Assembly: GCF_014696225.1 (NCBI RefSeq)
Contig: NZ_JACJPV010000035.1
Span: forward strand, 1-41,652
Direction of reading: 5' to 3'
DNA length: 41,652 nt
From: Anabaena sp. FACHB-1237
GTDB taxonomy: Bacteria; Cyanobacteriota; Cyanobacteriia; Cyanobacteriales; Nostocaceae
Positions 33,126 through 41,652 of the stretch are shown here, piece after piece. Position 1 is the stretch's first letter; the number at the start of each line of letters is the position of its first letter. Under the pieces are notes generated by a model. It searched no databases, was not told the origin of the DNA, and saw only the letters and a program-made list of their open reading frames with translations. The position numbers and the translations under genes were made by a program.

Positions 33126-33824
33126 ATGGACTTGTCCAATTTTACCACATTACAAAACCTAGAATCAGCCTTTGGTGGAGAATCAATGGCCAATCGCAAA
33201 TATCTATTTTTTGCAGCAGTAGCGCGTAAATTAGGGTTTTCAGAACTAGCAAAATTATTTAAAGAAACAGCAGATCAAGAAACTGAACACGCATTTGCCC
33301 ATTTTGAATTATTACATCCAGAATTAGTAGTTAAAGATGTTACCCTATTAAATGAAGAGGAAAAAAAAGCAATTATTTCTCGTTGTTTATCCCTAGCAAT
33401 TGCAGGAGAGACCTACGAATATACCACAATGTATCCTGAATTTGCCGCAGCAGCAGCAAAAGATCGAGATGATCCCGCAGTAGCAGAATTTCTCAAACAA
33501 GCCCAAGAATCTCAAGATCATGCTAACATATTTCAGACTGCCGCCCACAGATTTGGATTATTAAAATTCATTGAAAATTACCACGCAGATCGCTACACTG
33601 AGGCTTTAGAAATATTAAATGGTGCAGAACCAACTACTAAAATTATTAACGAAGATCCCCACACTCAAAAATGGATTTGTAGACAATGTAGTATGATATA
33701 TGACCCTGTAGTGGGTGATCCTGATTCGGGAATTGCCCCAGGTACACCTTTTAATAATATTCCTGATGATTGGAACTGTCCAATTTGTGGAGCTAGTAAG
33801 AAAACTTTTAAACCATTGGATTAA
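33126..33824 (+). CDS. rbr: Rubrerythrin
   Basis: The 232-residue protein has an N-terminal ferritin-like four-helix domain with Glu/His ligands of a di-iron site (GGESMANRKYLFFA, DQETEHAFAHFELL, GETYEYTTMYPEF, QESQDHANIF). A C-terminal rubredoxin domain with two C-x2-C knuckles (WICRQC and WNCPIC) carries the long loop of genuine rubredoxins. Rubrerythrin reduces hydrogen peroxide; in heterocystous cyanobacteria it is linked to nitrogenase protection. Its placement next to hcp and a Dnr-like regulator argues for a common stress response. No TTGAT box is visible in its own upstream region. Confidence 0.95.
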   Translation: MDLSNFTTLQNLESAFGGESMANRKYLFFAAVARKLGFSELAKLFKETADQETEHAFAHFELLHPELVVKDVTLLNEEEKKAIISRCLSLAIAGETYEYTTMYPEFAAAAAKDRDDPAVAEFLKQAQESQDHANIFQTAAHRFGLLKFIENYHADRYTEALEILNGAEPTTKIINEDPHTQKWICRQCSMIYDPVVGDPDSGIAPGTPFNNIPDDWNCPICGASKKTFKPLD

Positions 33825-33882
33825 TTTATCAAACATTCAGTAAATTTTTAATGACGTTTATGCCTATTTTCTGATATTCTTA

Positions 33883-33983
33883 GGACTTACGCAAGTGTCA
33901 CAGTAAAAAATCTGTTGTAGGGTGCGTCAGATATCAACAATTGGTTGTTTACATGATTTATATTGTCTGACGCACCCTTACCC
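33883..33983. repeat. MITE-like copy with inner hairpin
   Basis: Starts AGGACTTACGCAAGTGTCAC like the element at 10287-10385. The inner segments GTAGGGTGCGTCAGA and GTCTGACGCACCCTTAC are inverted copies enclosing about 35 bases. It lies just beyond rubrerythrin and could stop its transcript. Confidence 0.6.
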
Positions 33984-34031
33984 TGCAATAGTTTGATGCT
34001 TATTTTTTTCTCAAAAATGTTTAAGTTCCGT

Positions 34032-34055
34032 TAGAGACGTTGTACACAACGTCTC
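34032..34055. repeat. Perfect hairpin AGAGACGTTGT/ACAACGTCTCT
   Basis: An 11-base perfect stem with a two-base loop. GAGACGTTGT...ACAACGTCTC is a common dispersed repeat in cyanobacterial spacers. On the plus strand a short ATATTG follows, so it might end the rubrerythrin transcript. Confidence 0.5.
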
Positions 34056-34180
34056 TATATTGTTTGCTGGAGCTTATAGTCATTTAACTTTAGATTGAGA
34101 CAAATCTTGCTTGCAGTCAAAGAGTTTCCGGCGAAAAAACGTATCATTTTTAAGTTAAACCACTATAACTGTTTTCAACC

Positions 34181-34232
34181 CCAAAAAAGAGAGTGGGAGG
34201 AGGCATTACCAAGCGCCATTCTCTCCCACTCT
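34181..34232 (-). terminator. Intrinsic terminator on the minus strand
   Basis: AGAGTGGGAG pairs with CTCCCACTCT, with an inner GGC...GCC helix in the loop, and is followed on the minus strand by CTTTTTT. This is the only textbook rho-independent terminator in the spacer and it faces away from tamB's direction end, 960 bases beyond the tamB stop, so it should serve a separate transcript. Confidence 0.65.
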
Positions 34233-34252
34233 ACCTTTTGCTGCTGAAGCGA
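34181..34252 (-). ncRNA. Candidate small RNA of about 70 nt
   Basis: Just upstream of the terminator on the minus strand lies a promoter-like pair, TTAACG, 16 bases and TATATT (-10 at 34259-34264). Transcription would start near 34252 and end in the T-run at 34183-34188. The product would be a short leader plus the terminator stem, with TTCAGCAGCAAAAGG as single-stranded part. No family was recognised; I could not match it to Yfr1, Yfr2 or 6S RNA. Confidence 0.35.
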
Positions 34253-34780
34253 TACAGGAATATATAATACAGACGTAATTCGTTAATTTAGGGGGGTAAT
34301 TTGCAGGTTAACGACAACATCTATACTTAGCAGGTATTCCCATTGCAGCAAAACTTAAATGTTATTTATTTTTGATTTTGTTAACAAAGTTTACAAGATT
34401 AATTTGTTAATTGATGTACTCTTTTAACTCATGTCTTGTTTTTCCTTGTCTTCTATAATTTAACTTGTTTATTTTCTTGTTAGTTGCCATTTTGGCATTT
34501 TTTTTAACTTTTTATTTGTTCATTTTTCACCTTTTTATTTTGATTTTAACTTCATTTTCTTCCTGATAATTAATAGGGGGTGAGACCCATCACCCTTGAT
34601 TGTACTTGTTCCTGTCTATTTTTAAAATGTTTAACTTATAGGCAGTAACTAAATTACATCATATCCATATAATCTAAAATTAAGTTTTTAAGTATGAGGG
34701 GTGACACCCCTAATCTAACTTTAGGTTTAGTTCTGAAAACAGTAAAGTATTAATAATAAATAGGAGTCAGGAGTTATTAG

Positions 34781-34801
34781 GGGTTTAGCAATGCTAAACC
34801 C
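34781..34801. repeat. Copy of palindrome GGGTTTAGCAATGCTAAACCC
   Basis: Same core as at 14048-14073, preceded by GGAGTCAGGAGTTATTAG, a second dispersed motif found also near 23283, 25942 and 40813. Confidence 0.6.
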
Positions 34802-34965
34802 TCAACTTTGCACTTCGCACTCAAGAGTCAGGAGTTTAGTTTACTTTAGAGGGTGTTTTAAAACTATGGGGCGATGGGGCGAATATCATAAGGCTTACGC
34901 CACGCTATCGCCACTATACAGGCAAAGTCCACACTTCGACAGGCTCAGTGACCACCTACCTAAAA

Positions 34966-35030
34966 TTACTGTAGTGCAAGCATCTTGCTTGCATCTATTA
35001 TCCAAATTAAAAGCATAACAGCTTATGACT
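34966..35030. repeat. Copy of the CAAGCATCTTGCTTG dispersed repeat
   Basis: It shares with 6955-7020 the order ACTGTAG/ACAGTAG, CAAGCATCTTGCTTG, a short AT-rich part, AAATTAAAAGCATAACAGC / AAGTTAAAGGCACAACAGC and CTTATGA. The match over about 65 bases shows common origin. Confidence 0.6.
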
Positions 35031-35194
35031 TAGGGCAAGCTGCACGAACGCTATAAGTTACAGGCAGGTAAGTCAGCTAAACAAATAAGCCCTCTGGGAA
35101 TTAATTATCAGTGTCATCACAGAATATATCTAAAAATGCCTAAATGAGCATAATAAGATCACTATAATATTTTTTGTAAATTTTCTTGTATTGT

Positions 35195-38100
35195 TTAAAA
35201 CCGACGTTCAAATTCAAAGACAATCCGACCATCATCAGTTAAATTAGTAGAAGAACGTAAACGTAACTCATTATTAATTCTGTAGTTAAAACCCCATTGT
35301 AAAGGATCATTAGCTGTCAAAATTTTAATAATAGAAACAGAAAGTTTAGAAGAAACGTCAACTCCTGCTTCTAAGGCCAACTCTAAAGAGGAATTATTGC
35401 CAGTAGCAGTTGGTTTTTCTGATACAACAGTGGGAAACATTCTTAATTCACTTAAACCAAATGCTGTACCAATTTCACTAAATGCGGTTTGAAAATTATT
35501 AAACACAGCCGCACCAGCAATATTTATTAAACCTAGCCTACTATCTGCTCTTCCTTGGGTATCTAAAAACCCACCACCTAATAAAGTGACAATTTCTGTT
35601 TGTGAGCGGGAAGGAATGCTTTTTAATTCTAAATTCTCATTAATTTGACTTCCTAAACCATCAATACTAGCTTCCACTCTCACAGTTTCTAAACCTGCTA
35701 AACCAGGAGAATTTTGTCTACTTAAATCAAAATTTTGCACGATATCTAACACCTTGGCAAATAACCTAATATTCAAGTAAGGATCACGAGGGTTGCGACT
35801 ACTAAAAGTAGCTGTATGTTGCTGATTTCTAGCTAAATTTAATTGTGTAGTAAATAAATTTACTCCACCTTTTGTTAATTGAATTGTACCTTCAGGAATA
35901 GGGTTAGCAAGAGAACCATTAACTTTTAAATCTCCAATAGCTTGGAAGCTAAATACCGGAGGGCTGGCAATTTCTACATTTTTACCTAGCGTTAATTCTA
36001 AATTATTTAATTTAGTTAATTGATTCTCTATATTACGATTAACATTCACATTATTATTAACATCATTACTAGACAAAGATGAACTATTAGTATTAGTAGA
36101 TTCTGACAATAACACTTTACCATCAAATAATTCTATTTTTCCTCCTATAACCGGTTGCAATAAAGAACCAGTAATTTGTAAATTACCACTTGCTCCACCT
36201 TGGTATAATCCTTGAAAATTTAAAACTAGTTGTTGTAAATTTACGGTAAGAGGATTTTCAATTGTGACTGTTTGGTTGCTAGATATTGGTAATTCTCCTT
36301 GAACTTCTATTTTTCCATTACTAAATTTACCTTGCAGATTTTCTACTAAAACTTTAGTCAAATCAAATTGAGTATTTCCTGTAACATTTGTGAGTTTTCC
36401 TGGTAATGCTTGGGCACTAAATGTAGCATTATCTAAAATAGCTTTTCCTTTTACTAGTGGTTGTTTTTTATTTCCCCTTACTTCTAGTCTTAATTCTCCT
36501 TTACCTTCTTCAAAATTAATCTGATTGGTAAATAAATTTAATAATGTTAAACCTTCATTTTTAATATTTACGTTCAGCGTAATATCGTCTTTGTTTGCAG
36601 CTAAACTGCCAGGAAAGTTATAGGGAATACTACCATTAATATTGGCTGGTTCATTACCTGTTCCTATTCCTAAAACATTACTATCAAAAATTAAACGTCC
36701 ATTACTATAATTAAAACTAGATGTAGCAGATTTCACTGGTTTCTGATCAATTGTTCCCTGGCTAATTTCTAAATTTCCTTGACCTTGGGGATTATTAATA
36801 GTTCCTGCTAGGGTTGCGGTTAAATTCAAATTACCTGTAATTTCTCCGGGTAACTTCACAACATTATTTAATAATTCCAAGGGTAATATTTCTATGGGAA
36901 AATTTCTCACTTGTAACTGTCCAGACTGTTTTTCTCCTCCAATATTTCCCGCAAAGTTAATAAGTTTGTTTTTGGTTTCAATTCTCAGGGGTTTAAATTG
37001 AAAAATACCTTGTTCAAAACCTCCCTTGACTATTACTCTTTCTGCTCGATAAAAACGTCCTGTTTCCTCTTTTCTACCCCAAACAAAATCCTTACCCTGC
37101 AAATCAAATGTTAGAATTAGTGTTTGATTTTTGTGGGTATCAATACTAATATTTCCATTAAATTGTCCTTGCAAATCTTTTAAATCTGGAATAATTTTAG
37201 CTTCCAACCGTTTCTTTTCATCTTGACTAATAAGAGTATCAATCTCTGATAATCTTTGAATTTGTGTGAATAAATCTTCATTGGGTAAACCTTGAGAATT
37301 AATAGTTAAATCACTTGCTTTACCATAGTTAGGGGCTTTGATTCCTCTTTGAATATCTTCTATCTCAAAAATTTGAGCAGTTCTTAATATATCTTGAATT
37401 TGCCCTTTTTGAATATTAATATTGGCCTGGATTTGTGGTTTAGTGGTTAATTGGTTAATGGTAGCATTAAAGTTATATATACTGTCTTTTTTCGTAAATT
37501 GACTATTGGTGAAAATAGCTGTATTATTATTAGTATGATATTGGAATTGTGTAGTTAAGCGATCGCCTTTAATTCTTCCTAGTTCTGGTTGAATAATCTC
37601 CACATTTCCTACTGTTGCTAATGTGTTTTGATTAACTCTTAAATCTGCTGTTAATAACCCTTGTACCCCTCCAGGACTTAATAGAGTATTTTGAGGTAAA
37701 GCCAAATTTAATTTATCTAAAGGAAAATTGGCTAATTTTATTCCCCAATTACTACCTCCATTATTGCCTAAAAACTGTCCTTTAGCCACTGCTTCTTGCC
37801 ATTGAAGCAAAAAAGATTGAGGACGATTATTCTTATCTAAATTAACTGCTAAACGGTCTTTTTTTCCTGCTATATCAAAAACGAATCCTTGTCCACTAAC
37901 CCCTTCAATCTTACCATTTAATACAGGTTCAAAGACAAAATTAGCAGGTTGATTAGGAATTTGATTAGGAATTTTATGACTAACTTGAAAATTATTTAAT
38001 CCTATTTTTCCTAAAATATTTGGTGCTGCTGGTATTCCTGATATTTCTCCCGAAAAATCCATACCTCCTGCTATTTTTACTCCCTGGGGTAATGTCACAG

Positions 38101-40723
38101 GTAGCTTTTGTAAATCATAATTTATTGCTTGAATTTGCAACTTGAAATCTGTAATTTCTGGTATTCCTGGTTTTTTAGCATTTGCTAATATATAACCATT
38201 AGCTTGTAACTTACCATTACCAACATTATTAATAATTAATCTTTGTCCATTCCAACCAATATCAGCTTGTGTATTAATTCCTTGATCATCACTCCAACCT
38301 ATTCTTCCTGCTGTAATTACATTGCTTAATTTAGGAGTGTTTAAAGAACCTGCAATCTGTAATTTACCAAATAAATTACCCTGTAATTTTTGATGAAATT
38401 CAGTTAATTTTAAACCAGGAATTGTTAATAATGCTTGATAATTACCTTGGGAAATTTTAATATTAGAAGCTGTAATATTACCATTAGCTAATTTTACTTT
38501 TCCTGCACCATAACCTGTAATATTTTCTGGCTTAAAAGATTCCACAATTCCCGCTATTTGTAATTCTCCTGTCACTATTCCTGGTAATGTGGGAAAACTG
38601 ATATTATTAGCTTGAATTTTGGCTTGATAATTGCCATTACTAACTTGAATATTATCAATATTAATGATACCTTGTTGGGGATTTAATTGTGCTGAACCTC
38701 TAGCATTTAATGTTTGTAAACTAAAATCTTCTCTATTTCCTGAAACGAAAAAAATTCCCATCAAGGGATTATTTAATATAGGATTTGCATTGTTAATAAT
38801 TTTGGATAAATACAGATTTTTTGCTATTAATTCTACATTAAACTGGTTATCTTTTAACTCCAATTGCTTAACATTAACTTTTCCCCCAGCAATATTTACA
38901 TTAGCATTTTCAGGAGTGATTTTTTCAATCAGAAAAGGTTGTGTTTTTCCAGATAAACGCAAACTTCCGTTAAATTCTGCACCATTTAAGTTGATATTCT
39001 GTTCTTGATTCTTGTTTATAAAAGATATTAATTTAATTCCTGAAGATTGAGTAATAAATTGCCAATTTTGATTAAAATAACTACCTTTAGCAGTAACTAA
39101 ACCTCCTCCTACTTTCGCTTGTACATTTTCAAAATTTACGGTACGATCGCTATTGATAATTGTTGTACCTGTTGCGGGATAAGTACCTTGAGGTGCTGTC
39201 CATTTTACTAAAGTTTGAGCATTTTTCGCTGTTCCTGTCAAGGAAACTTTAGCGGATACTGTGCCAATTTTCCAGGATGGTTTAAGGTTATTTTTGGGAT
39301 CATTAATATTAATATTATATATTTTAGCGATCGCATCTCCTGGAACATTAGCTGCTGTAAAATTAAAATTAAGTTGAGGATCTTTCCCTAATTTAATGAT
39401 TCCCTCCCCCTTAATTTCACCACCAACAACAGCTAAACCTTGAATATCTGTAATCTTTAAAATAGAAGAATCATTATTTCCTACCTTCAAATCAAATTTA
39501 CTATTAATTTTTTCAAAATCAATTTTATCAACTTGGGCAACTTTTACTGTACTAACCACACCAGATAAAATCGGTTGTTTAATAGTTCCTAATAACTGTA
39601 AATCTGCCTTTGCTATACCACTAACCGGAACAGGTAACTTCACATTTAATGTACTCTGGGCATTACTTAAACTAACTGCATTCACTTTTCCCTGAATATT
39701 AAAACCGGCCTTCTGATCAATAATTCCTGAAGCTATTAAGGGAATTTTTCCATAATTAGTGACTAAATTATCTAATTTAATTTTCAAACCATCAAAAGAT
39801 ATATTTCCCTGGCAATTATTTAATAACTGTGGTAAACCAGGAATAGCAATATTAACATTATTTAAAACCGCACTACCATATAATAAAGTTGGTTGATCAG
39901 GAGTAGCTTTTATTTTTAAATCACCATTAACCTTACCAGATTGCAAATTCACAGGTAAACCCACAATTCTAGTAATATCTTCTGCAAAAAGATTTTGCGA
40001 TCGCAACCTAAAATCACCAGCTAGACTCTTACTATTAGGAATCAAATCACCTTGTAAAACAATATCACCACCATGATTAGACTGTGCCATAATATCTAAC
40101 CTAATTAAACGGTTATTTTCTAACAATTTGGCACTACCATTAACACTACCAAAACCCACAGATGTTAACTTGATATTAGCACTATTTCCGCCTCTCCATT
40201 TTGCATTAGGCACTAAAATTAACCTAGCATCACGAAATCGTAACTTATCTAAATCAGTTCTAATCCAAGCAGACGGTTCTCGACTTGCAATAGTAGTAGT
40301 TAACCATCTACCTTGATCATCCTGTTCTACATATACATTAGGATTAATCAAAGTTACATCTAACAATAAATGACGCTTAAAAATTAATCTCCAAATATCA
40401 AACCTCACCGCTACTGATTTTATACTTACCTTATCGGGATCTGACGCAGTAGCAGGAATCTCTGAAGCAGCAAAATTTACACCAGTTAAAGAAAAGGATG
40501 CAACGTGACCCAACTTCACCGGACGGTTAAGAGTTTTAGTTAAATTATGTGTTGCCAAGGGTGTTAAATCTTGTTTAATAAAACTCCATAACCGCCAAGT
40601 ACCGCCCATAATTCCTACCAATAACAGGCTGGCCACAGCTAAACTAGCACGACTTAAAATAATCACTCGCAAACGCCAAAAATTACTATTAGATGGTGAA
40701 AAATCCCCATTAGAGTTAAACAT
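35195..40723 (-). CDS. tamB: TamB-like translocation and assembly protein (DUF490)
   Basis: The 1842-residue protein has a single N-terminal membrane anchor (about 17-45) and then a very long beta-rich region of repeated hydrophobic strands, typical of AsmA/TamB-type lipid-groove proteins. A C-terminal DUF490 domain follows (about 1400-1842), with the closing GFNYRINNELRLRSSTNL and FEFERRF. TamB proteins span the periplasm and are linked to phospholipid transport to the outer membrane and to assembly of some outer-membrane proteins. Cyanobacterial homologues are of this size. No Omp85/TamA gene is adjacent. It begins with ATG 40723 and is transcribed alone. Confidence 0.9.
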   Translation of the reverse strand: MFNSNGDFSPSNSNFWRLRVIILSRASLAVASLLLVGIMGGTWRLWSFIKQDLTPLATHNLTKTLNRPVKLGHVASFSLTGVNFAASEIPATASDPDKVSIKSVAVRFDIWRLIFKRHLLLDVTLINPNVYVEQDDQGRWLTTTIASREPSAWIRTDLDKLRFRDARLILVPNAKWRGGNSANIKLTSVGFGSVNGSAKLLENNRLIRLDIMAQSNHGGDIVLQGDLIPNSKSLAGDFRLRSQNLFAEDITRIVGLPVNLQSGKVNGDLKIKATPDQPTLLYGSAVLNNVNIAIPGLPQLLNNCQGNISFDGLKIKLDNLVTNYGKIPLIASGIIDQKAGFNIQGKVNAVSLSNAQSTLNVKLPVPVSGIAKADLQLLGTIKQPILSGVVSTVKVAQVDKIDFEKINSKFDLKVGNNDSSILKITDIQGLAVVGGEIKGEGIIKLGKDPQLNFNFTAANVPGDAIAKIYNININDPKNNLKPSWKIGTVSAKVSLTGTAKNAQTLVKWTAPQGTYPATGTTIINSDRTVNFENVQAKVGGGLVTAKGSYFNQNWQFITQSSGIKLISFINKNQEQNINLNGAEFNGSLRLSGKTQPFLIEKITPENANVNIAGGKVNVKQLELKDNQFNVELIAKNLYLSKIINNANPILNNPLMGIFFVSGNREDFSLQTLNARGSAQLNPQQGIINIDNIQVSNGNYQAKIQANNISFPTLPGIVTGELQIAGIVESFKPENITGYGAGKVKLANGNITASNIKISQGNYQALLTIPGLKLTEFHQKLQGNLFGKLQIAGSLNTPKLSNVITAGRIGWSDDQGINTQADIGWNGQRLIINNVGNGKLQANGYILANAKKPGIPEITDFKLQIQAINYDLQKLPVTLPQGVKIAGGMDFSGEISGIPAAPNILGKIGLNNFQVSHKIPNQIPNQPANFVFEPVLNGKIEGVSGQGFVFDIAGKKDRLAVNLDKNNRPQSFLLQWQEAVAKGQFLGNNGGSNWGIKLANFPLDKLNLALPQNTLLSPGGVQGLLTADLRVNQNTLATVGNVEIIQPELGRIKGDRLTTQFQYHTNNNTAIFTNSQFTKKDSIYNFNATINQLTTKPQIQANINIQKGQIQDILRTAQIFEIEDIQRGIKAPNYGKASDLTINSQGLPNEDLFTQIQRLSEIDTLISQDEKKRLEAKIIPDLKDLQGQFNGNISIDTHKNQTLILTFDLQGKDFVWGRKEETGRFYRAERVIVKGGFEQGIFQFKPLRIETKNKLINFAGNIGGEKQSGQLQVRNFPIEILPLELLNNVVKLPGEITGNLNLTATLAGTINNPQGQGNLEISQGTIDQKPVKSATSSFNYSNGRLIFDSNVLGIGTGNEPANINGSIPYNFPGSLAANKDDITLNVNIKNEGLTLLNLFTNQINFEEGKGELRLEVRGNKKQPLVKGKAILDNATFSAQALPGKLTNVTGNTQFDLTKVLVENLQGKFSNGKIEVQGELPISSNQTVTIENPLTVNLQQLVLNFQGLYQGGASGNLQITGSLLQPVIGGKIELFDGKVLLSESTNTNSSSLSSNDVNNNVNVNRNIENQLTKLNNLELTLGKNVEIASPPVFSFQAIGDLKVNGSLANPIPEGTIQLTKGGVNLFTTQLNLARNQQHTATFSSRNPRDPYLNIRLFAKVLDIVQNFDLSRQNSPGLAGLETVRVEASIDGLGSQINENLELKSIPSRSQTEIVTLLGGGFLDTQGRADSRLGLINIAGAAVFNNFQTAFSEIGTAFGLSELRMFPTVVSEKPTATGNNSSLELALEAGVDVSSKLSVSIIKILTANDPLQWGFNYRINNELRLRSSTNLTDDGRIVFEFERRF

Positions 40724-41104
40724 GAGCTTTTAATTAAACATCATCTCAGGAATAATTCTTAGAGTATAGCTATAGGAGCGGCAAAAATATAGATTTACAT
40801 CATCAAAATTATTAGGAGTTAGTAGGGGTTTAGTACTGGTAACCCCTACCAATGTACCTCCTGATCTATAATTTCCAAAAAATCCCAAAAGTTTTAAACT
40901 GGTTCTAAGAAGTTCAAATTCCCAAATTGTGGACATTTTCTTCCCAGAGATTGAACCTGCGCTTTGAAGATTTTCCTCAAAGCATTGCGAGATATTGCCG
41001 AGGTAAAAACTTTAGTTTATGCCACGCTATGTCCAGGAATATCCCCAGATATCCAGGCTTGAAATATCTGAATGAATATCAAAATTGAGATTAAAGGATG
41101 AATC
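40724..41104. other. Spacer between the divergent tamB and DUF3110 genes
   Basis: It contains a GTAGGGGTT...AACCCCTAC hairpin (40822-40849) with AGGAGTTA in front, and a TTTATGCCACGCTATG segment (41015-41030) related to repeats at about 25908 and 34891. AAAGGATG precedes the DUF3110 start as ribosome-binding site. No gene seen. Confidence 0.55.
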
Positions 41105-41521
41105 ATGTCTGTTTTTGTACTAATTTTTAACGCTGGCACAGACAACGAAGGAGTACATAGTATTCGCAGCATTACACCGGATGGATTAGTACGGAATAAA
41201 ATCCTCATGTTTGAGTCTGAAGACGATGCTACCCGTTTTGCCCTAATGCTAGAAGCCCAAGACTTTCCCGAACCCACAGTGGAAAAAATGTCTGCTGATG
41301 ATATTAAAGAATTTTGTCAAAGCGCCGGTTATGATTGGGAATTTATCCCTAAAGATCAGGATTTAGTTATACCTCCCGAAACTAATGTAGATCAAACGGA
41401 CTGGGAATCCCAAACACAAACCAAAAATTATGAAGAATCATTAAATAATTCTCCATCTACTTCTGAAATGTCTAATTCTGATTTAGATGATATTCGGCGG
41501 CGTTTGGAAGGACTATTATAA
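41105..41521 (+). CDS. DUF3110 family protein
   Basis: The 138-residue product starts with VFVLIFNAGTDNEGVHSI and holds FESEDDATRFALMLEAQDFPEPTVE, the core of DUF3110, a domain of cyanobacteria and plants without known role. The tail (about 90-138) is rich in N, Q, S and T and ends with an LDDIRRRLEGLL helix. It seems intact; the terminal element lies four bases beyond its stop. Confidence 0.8.
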   Translation: MSVFVLIFNAGTDNEGVHSIRSITPDGLVRNKILMFESEDDATRFALMLEAQDFPEPTVEKMSADDIKEFCQSAGYDWEFIPKDQDLVIPPETNVDQTDWESQTQTKNYEESLNNSPSTSEMSNSDLDDIRRRLEGLL

Positions 41522-41525
41522 TTTC

Positions 41526-41652
41526 TAGGACTTACGCATTGACAAAAAACATTATCTATGTATTCTAGATCATGCGATCGCTATTAAGATTAGCAAAAAT
41601 ATGCTCACGTACAACTAAAGTAAACAGATTCCTCTGTACTTCATACCAGTTG
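41526..41652. mobile_element. Terminal part of an insertion-sequence-like element (right window end)
   Basis: Exact inverted copy of bases 1-127, beginning TAGGACTTACGCATTGAC. The same end of the element faces inward at both window edges. It follows the DUF3110 gene without disrupting it. The rest of the element, with any transposase, lies outside the window. Confidence 0.7.

Larger units (their letters stand above)
33825..35194. other. 1.37-kb gene-free region
   Basis: Contents in order: a partial MITE (33883-33983); a hairpin AGAGACGTTGT...ACAACGTCTCT near 34032-34055; a minus-strand terminator with a candidate small RNA (34181-34252); a T-rich (minus: A-rich) stretch 34340-34700 with five TTTAACTT motifs and very short reading frames; hairpins near 34578-34595 (GGGTGA...TCACCC) and 34697-34711 (AGGGGTG...CACCCCT); the GGGTTTAGCA palindrome 34781-34801; and dispersed repeats 34820-35080. 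An open frame at 34791-35018 is built wholly from these repeats and is not a gene. Confidence 0.6.

Noticed and set aside
34791..35018. 75-codon open frame on the plus strand
   Set aside because: It runs through three dispersed repeat types, has no family resemblance and no ribosome-binding site.
38664..39008. Open frame opposite tamB
   Set aside because: It lies in the shadow of the long beta-repeat region of tamB and has no signal of its own.
41017..41277. Antisense open frame over the start of the DUF3110 gene
   Set aside because: It overlaps a better supported gene and a dispersed repeat, without family resemblance.
1..41652. tRNA, rRNA or tmRNA genes
   Set aside because: No cloverleaf with a GTTCGA-type T-loop and matching acceptor stem was seen by eye on either strand; weak resemblances near 12310 and 40946 lack stems.

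Overview
The window looks like a chromosomal stretch of a filamentous, probably heterocyst-forming cyanobacterium (Dolichospermum/Aphanizomenon/Anabaena-like). This rests on low GC content, many copies of the HIP1 octamer GCGATCGC, several cyanobacterial families (DUF3611, DUF3110, a YidC with an extra lumenal domain), heptad-type short tandem repeats, and many dispersed palindromic repeats and decayed genes. The genus is an inference. The first and last 127 bases are exact inverted copies of each other and carry the end of an insertion-sequence-like element, so the window is probably one assembly contig broken at both ends by the same repeat.

Layout. 1-6.7 kb: integral-membrane GT-C-type glycosyltransferase genes (two DUF2079 paralogues, one cut off by the terminal element; a GT39-like, a GT87-like and a GT22-like protein). 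7.2-8.7 kb: a PaaK-like adenylate-forming enzyme. 8.8-18.0 kb: core genes mnmE, a small Cys-rich protein, a lambda-R-like lysozyme, plsX-fabH-fabD, a DUF3611 protein, a broken Uma2 gene and serS. 18.1-22.2 kb: an accessory island with a HEPN protein, hicAB with a third small gene, a frameshifted PIN toxin with its short partner, an antitoxin whose tail comes from a repeat, vapBC remnants and an HTH fragment, all embedded in palindromic repeats. 22.3-25.9 kb: rpmH-rnpA-PH protein-yidC-jag-DUF177. 26.1-28.9 kb: a phnDCE-type ABC importer. 29-30.4 kb: a DNA methyltransferase behind a decayed partner that was probably its restriction enzyme. 30.5-33.8 kb: hcp, a Crp/Fnr-family regulator and rubrerythrin. 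33.8-35.2 kb: a long gene-free stretch with repeats, a candidate small RNA and an A-rich stretch. 35.2-41.5 kb: a 1842-residue TamB-like protein and a DUF3110 protein.

How genes work together. plsX/fabH/fabD start fatty acid and phospholipid synthesis. The rpmH-to-DUF177 block combines ribosome, RNase P and membrane-insertion functions. The most coherent functional unit is hcp, the Dnr/Fnr-like regulator and rubrerythrin. A near-perfect TTGAT-type box lies exactly 41.5 bases upstream of the start site predicted from hcp's -10 element, and the regulator carries the E-x-x-S-R residues that read such boxes. This suggests a local nitric-oxide or redox stress circuit. I found no convincing wholly new system. 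The strongest leads are that circuit, the palindromic element that rewrites toxin-antitoxin genes, the restriction-modification remnant, and the candidate RNA region near 34.2-34.7 kb.
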